DNA of 42,542 nt from an uncultured Bacteroidota bacterium (GTDB lineage: Bacteria > Bacteroidota > Bacteroidia > Chitinophagales > Chitinophagaceae). A program made the position numbers and the translations under genes. The stretch covers positions 1-42,542 of the forward strand of contig CAIUZK010000087.1 of NCBI GenBank assembly GCA_903903635.1, given 5' to 3'. A model generated the notes under the pieces. That model saw only the letters and a list, made by a program, of their open reading frames with translations. It had not been told where the DNA came from and made no database searches. Each line of letters opens with the position of its first letter. The stretch's first letter is position 1. Shown here piece by piece: positions 26,067-34,732 of this stretch.

Positions 26067-26107
26067 AAACATGCCTTCGCTAAAGCTTTGGCAGTTAATA
26101 AAAGAAA
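26067..26107 (+). repeat. 41-bp intergenic repeat, left partner of an inverted pair
   Basis: The block starting AAACATGCCTTCGCTAAAG recurs in reverse orientation at 34572-34612 with a single mismatch. Both copies lie between convergent reading frames. Confidence 0.75.
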
Positions 26108-26169
26108 AATAATCAAGTCATAATTGTACTATTTATTTCTTAACAATGCCTAAACAACTACTAAAAAAT

Positions 26170-28101
26170 TTACATTTTGACGATTTTCTGAGGCTGGCTT
26201 TCTATTCCATTTATTGACAGGTTTACGAAGTAAACACCTGGCGCAAGATGGGCAATATTAACGCTCCGGCCTGATGCAACAGTCCCTTGCATTACAATAT
26301 GTCCCTGGCAATCTGATAGATTATAGTCCGATAACTGATCGCCTGCAAACTGAAATTTTATCATGTCGGTTGCCGGATTGGGCATTACCTGCCATGATGA
26401 TGAAGGTGATAAGATGTTGTTTGTATAACTTCCGGATGCCTGTTTTCCTATAATGGGTCGCATCATAATAGCCCCGCTTTTTTGAACAGGCTTCCATATA
26501 CCTTCAACATTATAAAATGCATGATTACTCCCTACCCTGTTTACATCAAAGCCATAATAAAGGCTATCGCTACCATCATTGGCTGTCTGAGAAGTACCGA
26601 CATAAAATGTTCCGGCAGGTAGTACCTGCGGCACATCGAAAATATAAGTCCAGAAATGGTTAACTTCATCTGCGTATGCGGGTAACAACTGGTCAGTTGA
26701 GTAGATAAGATTATCAGCAGGGGCGCCGTTAATACCTCCTATTGCAGCATAAAGATTAATTATAAAAGGCTTGCGATTAGCAAAAGGCACCTGCCTGCCA
26801 AAATAAATAGACATCCCCCTTATTGTATCGGGCTTATTAAGGTGATACTCAATAGCAATTTTACCAGGGGCCGAAGTTGCCAGATGGAGGTAATAACTTT
26901 TCTCAGCAGTACCGTCATCGTAAGCCAGATAATTATCAAATACCTGCTTCCTGACAACTGTATCATTTTCAGTTGGACCGGTAAACGCTGAGTTTTGCAG
27001 GTAATATCTGGCTTCATATATTACAGGTGTATTGGCAGGATGATTAGGATAGCCAAACACTATTAATGGCTCGGTTACCTCCGCTGTTTGATGGCCGGCC
27101 AGGAAGGTTGTATTAAATCCGGCACTACCACCCAATGTAAAACCTCCATCATTTATTCTGTAATTATAATTGACATTATGCCCGGCAGAAGAATCATTCC
27201 TGATACTATCGGTCAACATTGTAACTATTTCAGCGGTAGGATTTACCTTAAACTGAGAATAGGGCATTGACGTATAATCATTGAGTAAAAACGGAGGGTC
27301 AGAGGTAAAGGCAATATCTGCAATAACCGTGTCAGCCATTGTCCGATTACGGTCAAGTTTAATATAGTCCAGATTCCAAACAGCATCGGCCCATGCCAGG
27401 GATGCAATATTGATAAACCGGAACTGAAAACCCTCATGAAAATCTAATGAATCAGTTAACGGTATCATTACCTGCTGAAATGGTGTCAAAGCTGATCCCT
27501 GTACAGACCAAACCTTTATAAAATCTCCAAACTTGTTTTTAAAGAACAGCATCAACGAATCGCCAACGGTTGGGTAAAACCCATTTCCCTGGGGTTGGTA
27601 AAAGAAGCTTAGGTAGACACTATCCCCCACAGAATCCGCGCTTAGATTTATGGGCATCGAGGTAAGACTATCGGCATATTTTACCACAGAATTACTAAAC
27701 GAGTCGTAAGGAAGCCCTCTGTAGTCCAGATCATCGAAGGTAGCAACCCCACGGCTTATGGGACTGACAGCCATGGTGTTATTTATGTAAACCATAAAAT
27801 CCACCCACTTGGCGGAATCTGGAACCGGGCTGTTTCCTGTAAAATCTTCAAAGAATGGAAGAGGTAATGATATAGTTGTTTTTTTAGAAGCTTTCCGTGG
27901 AGTTGTTAATAAATCTGATCCGTTGTTAACAAAAGGATTCCACATAATCGGACCTATCTCTTCCTGAGCTGAAACTATAACAGCCGGGAAAACAGCAATA
28001 AAAATCGATATAATATATTTTACAGCTATGGTAAGTTTCACTTTTCTCAAAACTTTAATCTTAATTAACGGAAAAATGGTACGAAGTATTGTATCAGTCA
28101 C
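26170..28101 (-). CDS. Secreted protein with type IX secretion C-terminal sorting domain
   Basis: This 643-residue exported protein has an N-terminal signal segment (hydrophobic core VKYIISIFIAVFPAVIVSA, ending near residue 44 at AQEE). Jelly-roll-like segments follow, such as PFFEDFTG, VDFMVYINNT and FQFRFINIASLAW. The last 70 residues (from 574, PNPATDMIKFQF, then GVYFVNLSINGI and KIVKM) are a classical por/T9SS type A sorting domain. It should cross the outer membrane through T9SS and be surface-attached or released. The n-region before the hydrophobic core is long (about 25 residues), so the true start could be internal. No peptidase or glycosidase motif was found. It shares direction with the PASTA protein gene, whose end is 21 bases upstream. 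Confidence 0.8.
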   Translation of the reverse strand: MTDTILRTIFPLIKIKVLRKVKLTIAVKYIISIFIAVFPAVIVSAQEEIGPIMWNPFVNNGSDLLTTPRKASKKTTISLPLPFFEDFTGNSPVPDSAKWVDFMVYINNTMAVSPISRGVATFDDLDYRGLPYDSFSNSVVKYADSLTSMPINLSADSVGDSVYLSFFYQPQGNGFYPTVGDSLMLFFKNKFGDFIKVWSVQGSALTPFQQVMIPLTDSLDFHEGFQFRFINIASLAWADAVWNLDYIKLDRNRTMADTVIADIAFTSDPPFLLNDYTSMPYSQFKVNPTAEIVTMLTDSIRNDSSAGHNVNYNYRINDGGFTLGGSAGFNTTFLAGHQTAEVTEPLIVFGYPNHPANTPVIYEARYYLQNSAFTGPTENDTVVRKQVFDNYLAYDDGTAEKSYYLHLATSAPGKIAIEYHLNKPDTIRGMSIYFGRQVPFANRKPFIINLYAAIGGINGAPADNLIYSTDQLLPAYADEVNHFWTYIFDVPQVLPAGTFYVGTSQTANDGSDSLYYGFDVNRVGSNHAFYNVEGIWKPVQKSGAIMMRPIIGKQASGSYTNNILSPSSSWQVMPNPATDMIKFQFAGDQLSDYNLSDCQGHIVMQGTVASGRSVNIAHLAPGVYFVNLSINGIESQPQKIVKM

Positions 28102-28122
28102 CGTTTAAAAAATAGCAGGGCA

Positions 28123-28884
28123 TTATCTGATCTTCAAATCTACAATTGCACCTGCCTTTATTGTATTCCTTGTTCCATCGGCATTCATAGGCGTAGGAAA
28201 CTGGTCAACAACATTTGCACTCTCTGTATCTGCAATCTGTGTCTGAGCATCAAACGGCACCAGATTATATTGCAGATTCCAGTTGGTTAAAATAGTTATG
28301 GCATCTCCCACGCTTAATTCTGTCACTTCAGGCACCGGGAAAGTCGTATTACCAAACCCATCACCTATAATCAGGCTTATTTTGCTGCCCTGAGCAATTG
28401 TTTCACCCGGTTTTATTGGTTGTCCGTTATACAATTGCTCCAATACCGCGCCGGAAGCAAAATCAGGTTTGTAGGTCGTGTCACCAAGTTTTAATTTGTT
28501 ATTTTTCAACAACATTTCAGCACTACGGAATGACAGGTTAATTAAAGCCGGCATTGGAATATGTGGCGGAGTGATCATGTTTACTGTAAGAAAAACTGTT
28601 CTACCCTGCTTTACAATAGAGCCGGTATCCGGTACCTGCTTCAATACTGCCAATGGCTTTATTTCCGGCTCATAAGTCGAGTCCACAAACACATCAAAAT
28701 GCATACTTTTCAGCAGATTTATTGCTGTATTCATATCCTTCCCCCTTACATCCGGAATCTTCAATTCCTCACCATGCCTGGTAACGCAATGAAGTGTGGC
28801 AAAAAATGCGATATACAGAAGCAGGCATAACGTAAGAATTATGCCCAGATTCAATAAAAATGACCTCCTAATGTTTAGTTTCAT
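28123..28884 (-). CDS. PASTA domain membrane-anchored protein
   Basis: The 253 residues comprise one N-terminal membrane helix (about 11-33) and three tandem PASTA domains, roughly 41-105, 108-178 and 183-253. Each has the V/IPxLxxxxxxxA pattern and a ...VL(K/E)Q segment, for example KIPDVRGKDMNTAINLL and VPEVTELSVGDAITIL. PASTA domains bind peptidoglycan fragments or support penicillin-binding proteins and Ser/Thr kinases. No kinase or transpeptidase domain is attached here. Its neighbour ddl, 29 bases upstream in the same direction, supports a cell-wall role. Confidence 0.85.
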   Translation of the reverse strand: MKLNIRRSFLLNLGIILTLCLLLYIAFFATLHCVTRHGEELKIPDVRGKDMNTAINLLKSMHFDVFVDSTYEPEIKPLAVLKQVPDTGSIVKQGRTVFLTVNMITPPHIPMPALINLSFRSAEMLLKNNKLKLGDTTYKPDFASGAVLEQLYNGQPIKPGETIAQGSKISLIIGDGFGNTTFPVPEVTELSVGDAITILTNWNLQYNLVPFDAQTQIADTESANVVDQFPTPMNADGTRNTIKAGAIVDLKIR

Positions 28885-28913
28885 AAATTGGTGTTGCTAA
28901 TCAATTCAGGCAA

Positions 28914-29909
28914 TTATGAGTTATGAGATTTCATGCAATCCTCCAGAATTTCGCAATAAAAATCCTTTAGCGACCGACCTGAGGCCCTTACCTGTTGCGG
29001 CACAATACTGTTTTCACTTTGTCCAGGCATTGAATTTACTTCCAGGAAAAACAATTTATTTGTAGTGCGCTGCAAAATGAAATCCATTCTTACGATACCA
29101 CGGCAATTCAGATGCCTGTAAATATACATAGCCTTATTCTCAAGCTGCTCCCTAAGCTGGTTATCAATAGGGGCGGGAGTAATTTCGCTTGTTACGCCTG
29201 GAGTATACTTGGCCTCATAATCAAAAAACTCGTTCTTACTTACAATTTCTGTAGCCGGCAGCGCCCTCAGATAACCGCCTGCTTTATAAACGCCTATTGT
29301 CAGTTCCCTGCCTTCAATAAATTCTTCAATCAATACCTGAGTATCTTCCTTAAATGCTTTTTCAATTGCTGGAAGCAGATTCTCTACTGCTTTCACCTTA
29401 CTGATACCCAGGCTGCTGCCACTTTCATTGGGCTTTACAAAAACAGGCAACTTCAATTCATCAAGTACAGCCCCCATAGAATAGGGTTCTCCTTTAATCA
29501 GATGAACCGAATTGGCAATATTTACAACATTGAAAGCTTTGACTACTTTATTGCAATAGCTTTTATTAAATGTAAGTGCTGAGACAATTGAGTTGCATGT
29601 GGTATATGGTATATTTATCATGTCTAAATATCCCTGTATGCGACCATCCTCTCCTGGTGAACCATGTATTGCGATAAAGACACAGTCGAAGGTGATTTTC
29701 CCTGTTTCCAATGGTAATGAAAAATCATTTTTGTCTACCTGAACCTTGGTTGCCCCTTGTTCATAATACCATTCTGCCCTGGTAACAATAATCTTGTAAA
29801 CGTTATATAGGTCACTGTCAAGGCTATTTTGAATAGTTTCAGCAGTTTGTATGGAAATTACAAATTCCCCCGAATAGCCGCCTGCCAGCAAAGCAATATT
29901 TTTCTTCAT
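28914..29909 (-). CDS. ddl: D-alanine--D-alanine ligase
   Basis: Ddl is a cytoplasmic ATP-grasp enzyme that joins two D-alanines for the peptidoglycan stem peptide. The 331 residues include the N-terminal GGYSGE loop (10-15), the ATP-grasp lid region KPNESGSSLGISKV near 160-175, and the metal-binding LEVNSMPGQSENSIVP block (E290, N292). The residues around the active-site loop are of the Bacteroidota type and show no vancomycin-resistance D-Lac features that I can recognise. It is the first gene of the ddl-PASTA unit; the T9SS protein gene may be the third. Confidence 0.92.
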   Translation of the reverse strand: MKKNIALLAGGYSGEFVISIQTAETIQNSLDSDLYNVYKIIVTRAEWYYEQGATKVQVDKNDFSLPLETGKITFDCVFIAIHGSPGEDGRIQGYLDMINIPYTTCNSIVSALTFNKSYCNKVVKAFNVVNIANSVHLIKGEPYSMGAVLDELKLPVFVKPNESGSSLGISKVKAVENLLPAIEKAFKEDTQVLIEEFIEGRELTIGVYKAGGYLRALPATEIVSKNEFFDYEAKYTPGVTSEITPAPIDNQLREQLENKAMYIYRHLNCRGIVRMDFILQRTTNKLFFLEVNSMPGQSENSIVPQQVRASGRSLKDFYCEILEDCMKSHNS

Positions 29910-29997
29910 TGTATTTTACTGATAAAATGATGTAGCCAAAGGTAATGTTTTAGCAGAATGTTTGAAAAGAAAATCTGATGCGCTTAACCACAATTCA

Positions 29998-30213
29998 TCA
30001 TTTTCTATCCTTCACCGGAATTACCAGCTTTAATCCCGACCAGATTTCATCAACCGCACAAACTTTTATATCTACAAGACCTATACTTAATCTTAATGCC
30101 AATTCCCGGATCAGGTTCTCATTGACATCCGTAGGCACTTTAGAAGTTTTCCTGGGCCAGGACACCCATATCATTCCATCGGGAAGCAGCTCCTGCTTTA
30201 ACTTCGGAAGCAC
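29998..30213 (-). pseudogene. DUF3052-like C-terminal fragment
   Basis: The 71 codons read LPDGMIWVSWPRKTSKV then GLVDIKVCAVDEIWSGLK. These are the signature of the C-terminal half of DUF3052 family proteins, which are about 130-145 residues long. The only start available is GTG at 30213. Upstream in this frame a TGA follows within a few codons, and neither other frame carries the missing N-terminal half. It is therefore likely a truncated gene. A shortened functional form is possible but less likely. From 30214 to 30475 nothing else is recognised. Confidence 0.6.
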
Positions 30214-30475
30214 TACCGTCCGACTATTTCAAAAAAATAGTTTAATCTGTACAATCGGTCATTGATACGACTATCAAAAACTCTCAGAATGTTTTTCAGG
30301 CACTTGTAGCTTTAGAAAATTTATCCCTCTCCTGAGTAGTAACTAATTATCAAAATATTGATCAGCAATACATAGATTTTCACAACAAAGAGTATGAGGT
30401 GGAGTTTGAAAATTAAAAAACAATTACATGTCGACCTATAATTTACATACTCTAAAGCTTCCGTTCTTACATTAC

Positions 30476-31609
30476 TTATAAACCAAACCCAACACCCACT
30501 TCTCCATACTGAGCTACAATCTCATGGGTGAGCAGCATTGCCGACAAAAACAACTCTTTTACAGGTCCATGTTCCTGCCTCAGGATATAAAAATTGGTCC
30601 CTATTTTTTCATAAACCGGGTCAAACTTAAGGAAGGTCTGATGATAATATACACCTATCTGGCCCATAATACCGAAACGACCTACAATAAATTCGTTACC
30701 TGCAAAAAACGCTCCATCCCACGAATGCCCCATCTCATGACCGTAATCTACTCCATAATTTTTCAGGAAAGCATAAACATCACTATGATATGCATAGTCT
30801 ATCCCGAAGTACATTTTATTGATATTATGCCACCGCCTGCTGACATATAAAGAGGTGATGTAGCTGGGCATGACCATACTATCTTTTGCCCTGGCTTCAT
30901 TAAACGCAACACCTACCCTGCCCTGAACCAGCCAGCGGTTTTTGAGATCAGGAAGTTCTTTAATAATTGGTTTCGGTTTACACGTTTCCGGAAAGTACTG
31001 CACCCCAACATGTATACCGGCCATATTAATACCCAGATTAGGCTGATAAACATCGGTATTGGAAATATGGGTGAAATTGGCCCCGAACTGCATATGCCAG
31101 TGCTCATCAAGGTGCCAGCGGAGGTCTGTAACAAAAATAGCAAAGTCATTAATATTGGTACCAATAGCCGTATTAAGGGTATCTACCGGATAGGTTTTCC
31201 GGTATTTCCGGGTCACATAACTTATACCATTGCCCAAACGGAAAGTCCATTCCATTCGTTCCCGTTTCAGAAATGTAAACTGCAGGTTGGGATAAACGCC
31301 AAGGCAACGACCGAAAATAGTATTATTGCCATAATCGGTGTACGTGATACCAAAGCCAACTACAGGAAAATTGCAACGTTGGTGCCATTCTTTTTTACCG
31401 TATGTTTTCCAGGAAAAATTGGCATCAAAAGCATTGGAGAATGCAGGAATTGGTGCAGTAAACTTCCTGGAATGCCTGATAATCTTACCGGTCAGAAAAT
31501 TACCCTCAACGCCGAAACCTCCGGCATCAGGGTATGCTTCCTGTGCACCGGCTGTACAAAAGAACAGAAAATAAATAAACGGCAATAATAAAATACGGTA
31601 CGACAGCAT
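30476..31609 (-). CDS. Acyloxyacyl hydrolase (PagL-like lipid A 3-O-deacylase family) outer-membrane protein
   Basis: This 377-residue protein has a signal peptide (about 1-22, ending TAGAQE). Its beta-barrel contains the PagL-type catalytic signature HISN (H181, S183) followed by QPNLGIN. In PagL this His/Ser pair removes the 3-O acyl chain of lipid A in the outer membrane. Length is about twice that of proteobacterial PagL; the C-terminal part (about 215-377) repeats barrel-like features (IGQIGVYYHQTFL, GEVGVGFGL) and may be a larger or second barrel. Bacteroidota homologues are often this long. Activity is inferred from the motif only. The neighbouring coaBC gene is divergent. Confidence 0.72.
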   Translation of the reverse strand: MLSYRILLLPFIYFLFFCTAGAQEAYPDAGGFGVEGNFLTGKIIRHSRKFTAPIPAFSNAFDANFSWKTYGKKEWHQRCNFPVVGFGITYTDYGNNTIFGRCLGVYPNLQFTFLKRERMEWTFRLGNGISYVTRKYRKTYPVDTLNTAIGTNINDFAIFVTDLRWHLDEHWHMQFGANFTHISNTDVYQPNLGINMAGIHVGVQYFPETCKPKPIIKELPDLKNRWLVQGRVGVAFNEARAKDSMVMPSYITSLYVSRRWHNINKMYFGIDYAYHSDVYAFLKNYGVDYGHEMGHSWDGAFFAGNEFIVGRFGIMGQIGVYYHQTFLKFDPVYEKIGTNFYILRQEHGPVKELFLSAMLLTHEIVAQYGEVGVGFGL

Positions 31610-31774
31610 AGCGGGAGCGCAAATGTAATATCAATTTACCTTTTTGAAAATCATGCCTTGGATTATTGGTAATTGTTACCTGCAAATGATTCCTTCTTCG
31701 GTCGCAAGGTTTTTAACCTTTCTCCTGACCGCCATTTTAACTTTTATGCTTAATTTGCATTAGTTTTCAAAATC

Positions 31775-32989
31775 ATGTCTATTAAAGGAAAGAAAATAGT
31801 ACTGGGCATTACGGGCAGTATTGCCGCCTACAAAACACCCCACCTCGTGCGGTTGCTTATAAAAGCAGGCGCAGATGTCAGGGTAGTGATTACTGATGCC
31901 GCAGCTCATTTTGTTAGTGCTTTGTCTCTTTCTACTGTAAGCAAACACCCGGTTTTAGCCAGTGTAAGTGATGGAGCAAACTGGAATAATCATGTAGAAT
32001 TGGGACTGTGGGCCGATGCTATGGTTATTGCCCCATGTAGCGCCAATACACTTGCAAAACTGGCTGGCGGATTGTGCGATAATCTGTTAGCGGCTGTTTA
32101 CCTCTCAGCCAGGTGTCCGGTTTTTATTGCTCCTGCTATGGATGAGGACATGTGGATTCATCCGGCCACTAAGGCTAATATTGCTAAAGTAAAGTCTTAT
32201 AACAACAAAATTATCCCGGTTGCTCATGGAGAACTGGCCAGCGGATTGGTGGGAGAAGGAAGAATGGCCGAGCCCGAAGATATTATAAAATATTTATCTT
32301 CCTATTTCTCTGATGATCATAAACCACTTGCCGGAATAAATGCTCTTGTTACTGCCGGGCCAACCTTTGAACGAATAGATCCTGTAAGGTTTATTGGTAA
32401 TTTCTCTACCGGCAAAATGGGCATAGCAATAGCCGAAGCCCTTGCTGAAAAAGGAGCTTTGGTTACATTGGTACTTGGCCCGACACATGAACAAACCAGC
32501 CATAAAGGAATTACTACCATAAAGGTCGAAACCGGAGATGAGATGTATAATGCTTCTATGGCGGTATTTAATGATTGTCAGTTGGCTGTACTTACCGCTG
32601 CAGTGGCCGACTACAAGCCAGCCATGCGTTCGGAAGTGAAAATAAAAAAGCAGGATGGTGATTTAAACCTGCTACTCACAAAAAATAAAGATATACTGGC
32701 TGCTCTTGGTAAAATAAAAGTACCAGGACAAACGTTAGTAGGGTTTGCATTGGAAACAAATAATGAACTGGAAAATGCGCAGTTAAAACTAGAGTCAAAA
32801 AATGCAGATATGATTGTTTTGAATTCACTTTCTGATACAGGAGCGGGTTTCGGACATGATACCAATAAAGTAATATTGCTGATGCGGAACGGTGAAAAAA
32901 TACCATTCCCGCTGATGACCAAGAAAGAAGTTGCTGGAGCTATTACCGAACAAATAATAAAATTAAGATATGCTACGGAAACTGTTTAA
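31775..32989 (+). CDS. coaBC: Bifunctional phosphopantothenoylcysteine decarboxylase/phosphopantothenate--cysteine ligase
   Basis: This cytoplasmic enzyme catalyses two consecutive steps of coenzyme A synthesis. The 404 residues divide into an FMN-dependent CoaC half and a CoaB half. CoaC has the catalytic H73 in NHVELGLW, PCSANTLAKLAGGLCDNLL, and a PAMDEDMW substrate motif at 120-127, where aspartate replaces the more usual asparagine of PxMNxxMW. CoaB begins near 188 (VTAGPTFERIDPVRFIGN-FSTGK). The start is the ATG at 31775. Its last 20 bases overlap the start of the porD-like gene, indicating translational coupling. The coaBC-DUF4835 order is common in Bacteroidota. Confidence 0.95.
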   Translation: MSIKGKKIVLGITGSIAAYKTPHLVRLLIKAGADVRVVITDAAAHFVSALSLSTVSKHPVLASVSDGANWNNHVELGLWADAMVIAPCSANTLAKLAGGLCDNLLAAVYLSARCPVFIAPAMDEDMWIHPATKANIAKVKSYNNKIIPVAHGELASGLVGEGRMAEPEDIIKYLSSYFSDDHKPLAGINALVTAGPTFERIDPVRFIGNFSTGKMGIAIAEALAEKGALVTLVLGPTHEQTSHKGITTIKVETGDEMYNASMAVFNDCQLAVLTAAVADYKPAMRSEVKIKKQDGDLNLLLTKNKDILAALGKIKVPGQTLVGFALETNNELENAQLKLESKNADMIVLNSLSDTGAGFGHDTNKVILLMRNGEKIPFPLMTKKEVAGAITEQIIKLRYATETV

Positions 32990-33896
32990 TACAATAATTA
33001 CCCTATGTGCAGCCAGTTCCATTAGCCTGGCCCAGGAATTCAATGCCAAGATCACCCTGATGCATGATAAAATTGCAGGTATTGAGCCGACGGTATTTAC
33101 CACCATGCAGAAAGGGCTGAATGATTTTTTCAATAACAGGAAATGGACCACTGATGAATTTTCGCCTTCCGAAAGAATCGACATGAACATCCTGATAAAC
33201 CTGACAGGAAACAATGTGGGTGGAGACAAGGAAAGCTATAGTGCAACCATGAGCATTCAGGCCACAAGACCGGTATTTAATTCAGGGTATTCAAGCACAT
33301 TGGTGAATTATATAGATAAAGAAGTTGTTTTTCATTTTACAGAATTCAACACACTGCGTTTCGATGATAACCAGGTTTCCGGAACTGATGCCATGTCGGC
33401 AAATATTACAGCAGTTCTGGCCTATTATGCCTACATGGTACTGGGATTTGATTACGATAGTTTTGCACCCGAAGGAGGAACTGCTTACTTCAAAAAAGCC
33501 CAGAATGTTGTTTCCAATGCTCCTGAAGGCAAAAGCATCACCGGGTGGAAAGCAGTTGAAAATACCCGAAACCGCTACTGGATCGTTGACCAGGTTTTAA
33601 ATAACCGTTTCGACGAAGTGCGTAGTTTCTGGTATAATATGCATAGGGAGGGCCTGGATAGCATGTATATCAAACCTAACGAATCAAGGACCCGTATCCT
33701 GGTTAATCTGAAGAAATTGTACAACGTCAGCAGGGAAAACCCCAACTCCATTTTGTTGCAATTCTTATTCAATGCTAAATCAGACGAGATTTTGCATCTG
33801 CTTTCCCAGGCTCCAAAAAACGAACGCCCGCAGTATATTACCCTACTAACTGCTATGGATGTACCTAATGCGTCGAAGTATAATAGTTACAGGTAA
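32970..33896 (+). CDS. porD: DUF4835 family protein, PorD-like type IX secretion component
   Basis: This 308-residue protein has a signal peptide (about 1-21, ending ISLAQE). It is a DUF4835 protein; recognisable segments are EFNAKITLMHDKIAG, RIDMNILINLTG, ATRPVFNSGYSSTLVN and YYAYMVLGFDYDSF. In Porphyromonas gingivalis the family member PorD is needed for type IX secretion, probably in the periplasm or outer membrane. This fits a genome with a T9SS cargo protein at 26170-28101. It overlaps coaBC by 20 bases in another frame. recN, often the next gene in this neighbourhood, is absent; a DUF4296 lipoprotein follows instead. Confidence 0.85.
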   Translation: MLRKLFNTIITLCAASSISLAQEFNAKITLMHDKIAGIEPTVFTTMQKGLNDFFNNRKWTTDEFSPSERIDMNILINLTGNNVGGDKESYSATMSIQATRPVFNSGYSSTLVNYIDKEVVFHFTEFNTLRFDDNQVSGTDAMSANITAVLAYYAYMVLGFDYDSFAPEGGTAYFKKAQNVVSNAPEGKSITGWKAVENTRNRYWIVDQVLNNRFDEVRSFWYNMHREGLDSMYIKPNESRTRILVNLKKLYNVSRENPNSILLQFLFNAKSDEILHLLSQAPKNERPQYITLLTAMDVPNASKYNSYR

Positions 33897-33902
33897 TTTT
33901 TC

Positions 33903-33966
33903 AATGTGCTAATACGGCAATGCGATAATGTGGAAATGTAAAAATGCGACAATGTGGGGATGCGAG
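33903..33966 (+). repeat. Degenerate 8-bp tandem repeat (AATGnGnn) x8
   Basis: The sequence divides exactly into eight 8-base units: AATGTGCT, AATACGGC, AATGCGAT, AATGTGGA, AATGTAAA, AATGCGAC, AATGTGGG, GATGCGAG. The first four bases are nearly fixed and the last four vary. It lies just after the porD stop. Such degenerate AATGTG-rich strings occur between genes in other Bacteroidota; their role is unknown. Confidence 0.75.
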
Positions 33967-34065
33967 TGATTGAGAAAGTTTAATGAAAAACTGAGGCTTC
34001 GAAAATTAGAAGGCTGCTTAGAATAGCCAGGATTGAATAAAATTTAAAATATTGCATAATTATTA

Positions 34066-34539
34066 ATGAGGTTTTCAATTGCGTTTCTAGCCATAGTATT
34101 GTTTGTAGCCTGTAAAAACAAATCGGGTGTTTCGGGAGATCATTTGTCGCCCAAATTAATGGAACTGGTTCTGCAGGATGTAAATCTGGCAGAGTCATAC
34201 AGCACCATGCTGAAAGACTGTACACACAAGGTTGGCGCTAAAAATTACGACTCGCTTGCCGTTTATTATAAACTGATTTTTGAACACTACAATATTACTC
34301 CCGAACAGTTTTCCCAAAGCCTGAACTGGTATAAATCACATCCCGACAATCTGGATAGTGTTTATACAAAACTCACAACAACAGTTACCAAAATGCAGGC
34401 AGCATCATCGGTAAATACACCGATAAAACCTATGCCGAAAGCAGATACTGCCTTGATTAGAAAAGTGCAGCAGGCACACAACAGCATAATGCAGGTTCAG
34501 GAAACCCAAAAGCCTAAGATACCCGGTAAGGAACGTTGA
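34066..34539 (+). CDS. DUF4296 lipoprotein
   Basis: This 157-residue protein has a short lipoprotein signal with lipobox IVLFVACKN (cysteine at residue 16). The DUF4296 domain is largely helical and begins with the conserved SPKLMELVLQDVNLAES. It contains YKLIFEHYNITPEQFSQSLNWYKSHP and DSVYTKLT. Function is unknown; it is expected to be lipid-anchored in the cell envelope. An extended C-terminal tail (about 110-157) is Pro/Thr/Lys-rich and probably disordered. It follows porD in the same direction after a 169-base gap with tandem repeats. Confidence 0.8.
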   Translation: MRFSIAFLAIVLFVACKNKSGVSGDHLSPKLMELVLQDVNLAESYSTMLKDCTHKVGAKNYDSLAVYYKLIFEHYNITPEQFSQSLNWYKSHPDNLDSVYTKLTTTVTKMQAASSVNTPIKPMPKADTALIRKVQQAHNSIMQVQETQKPKIPGKER

Positions 34540-34571
34540 CGAAATAAATTCCACCATATTGCGAAGTTATA

Positions 34572-34612
34572 TTTCTTTTATTAACTGCCATAGCTTTAGC
34601 GAAGGCATGTTT
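34572..34612 (-). repeat. 41-bp intergenic repeat, right partner of an inverted pair
   Basis: This is the reverse complement of 26067-26107 with one mismatch (A versus T in the middle). It sits in the convergent space between the DUF4296 gene and the leftward lipoprotein gene. Confidence 0.75.
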
Positions 34613-34732
34613 TATGAGGCGTAAAATCTGAGAATAATGAATTATTTAAAGACTTTTGCAACGAAATAAAAATGGAATAGAACGAGTAAGATGGGGGAGT
34701 TATTTTGCCATCGTTCCTAAGCATTGAGTATG

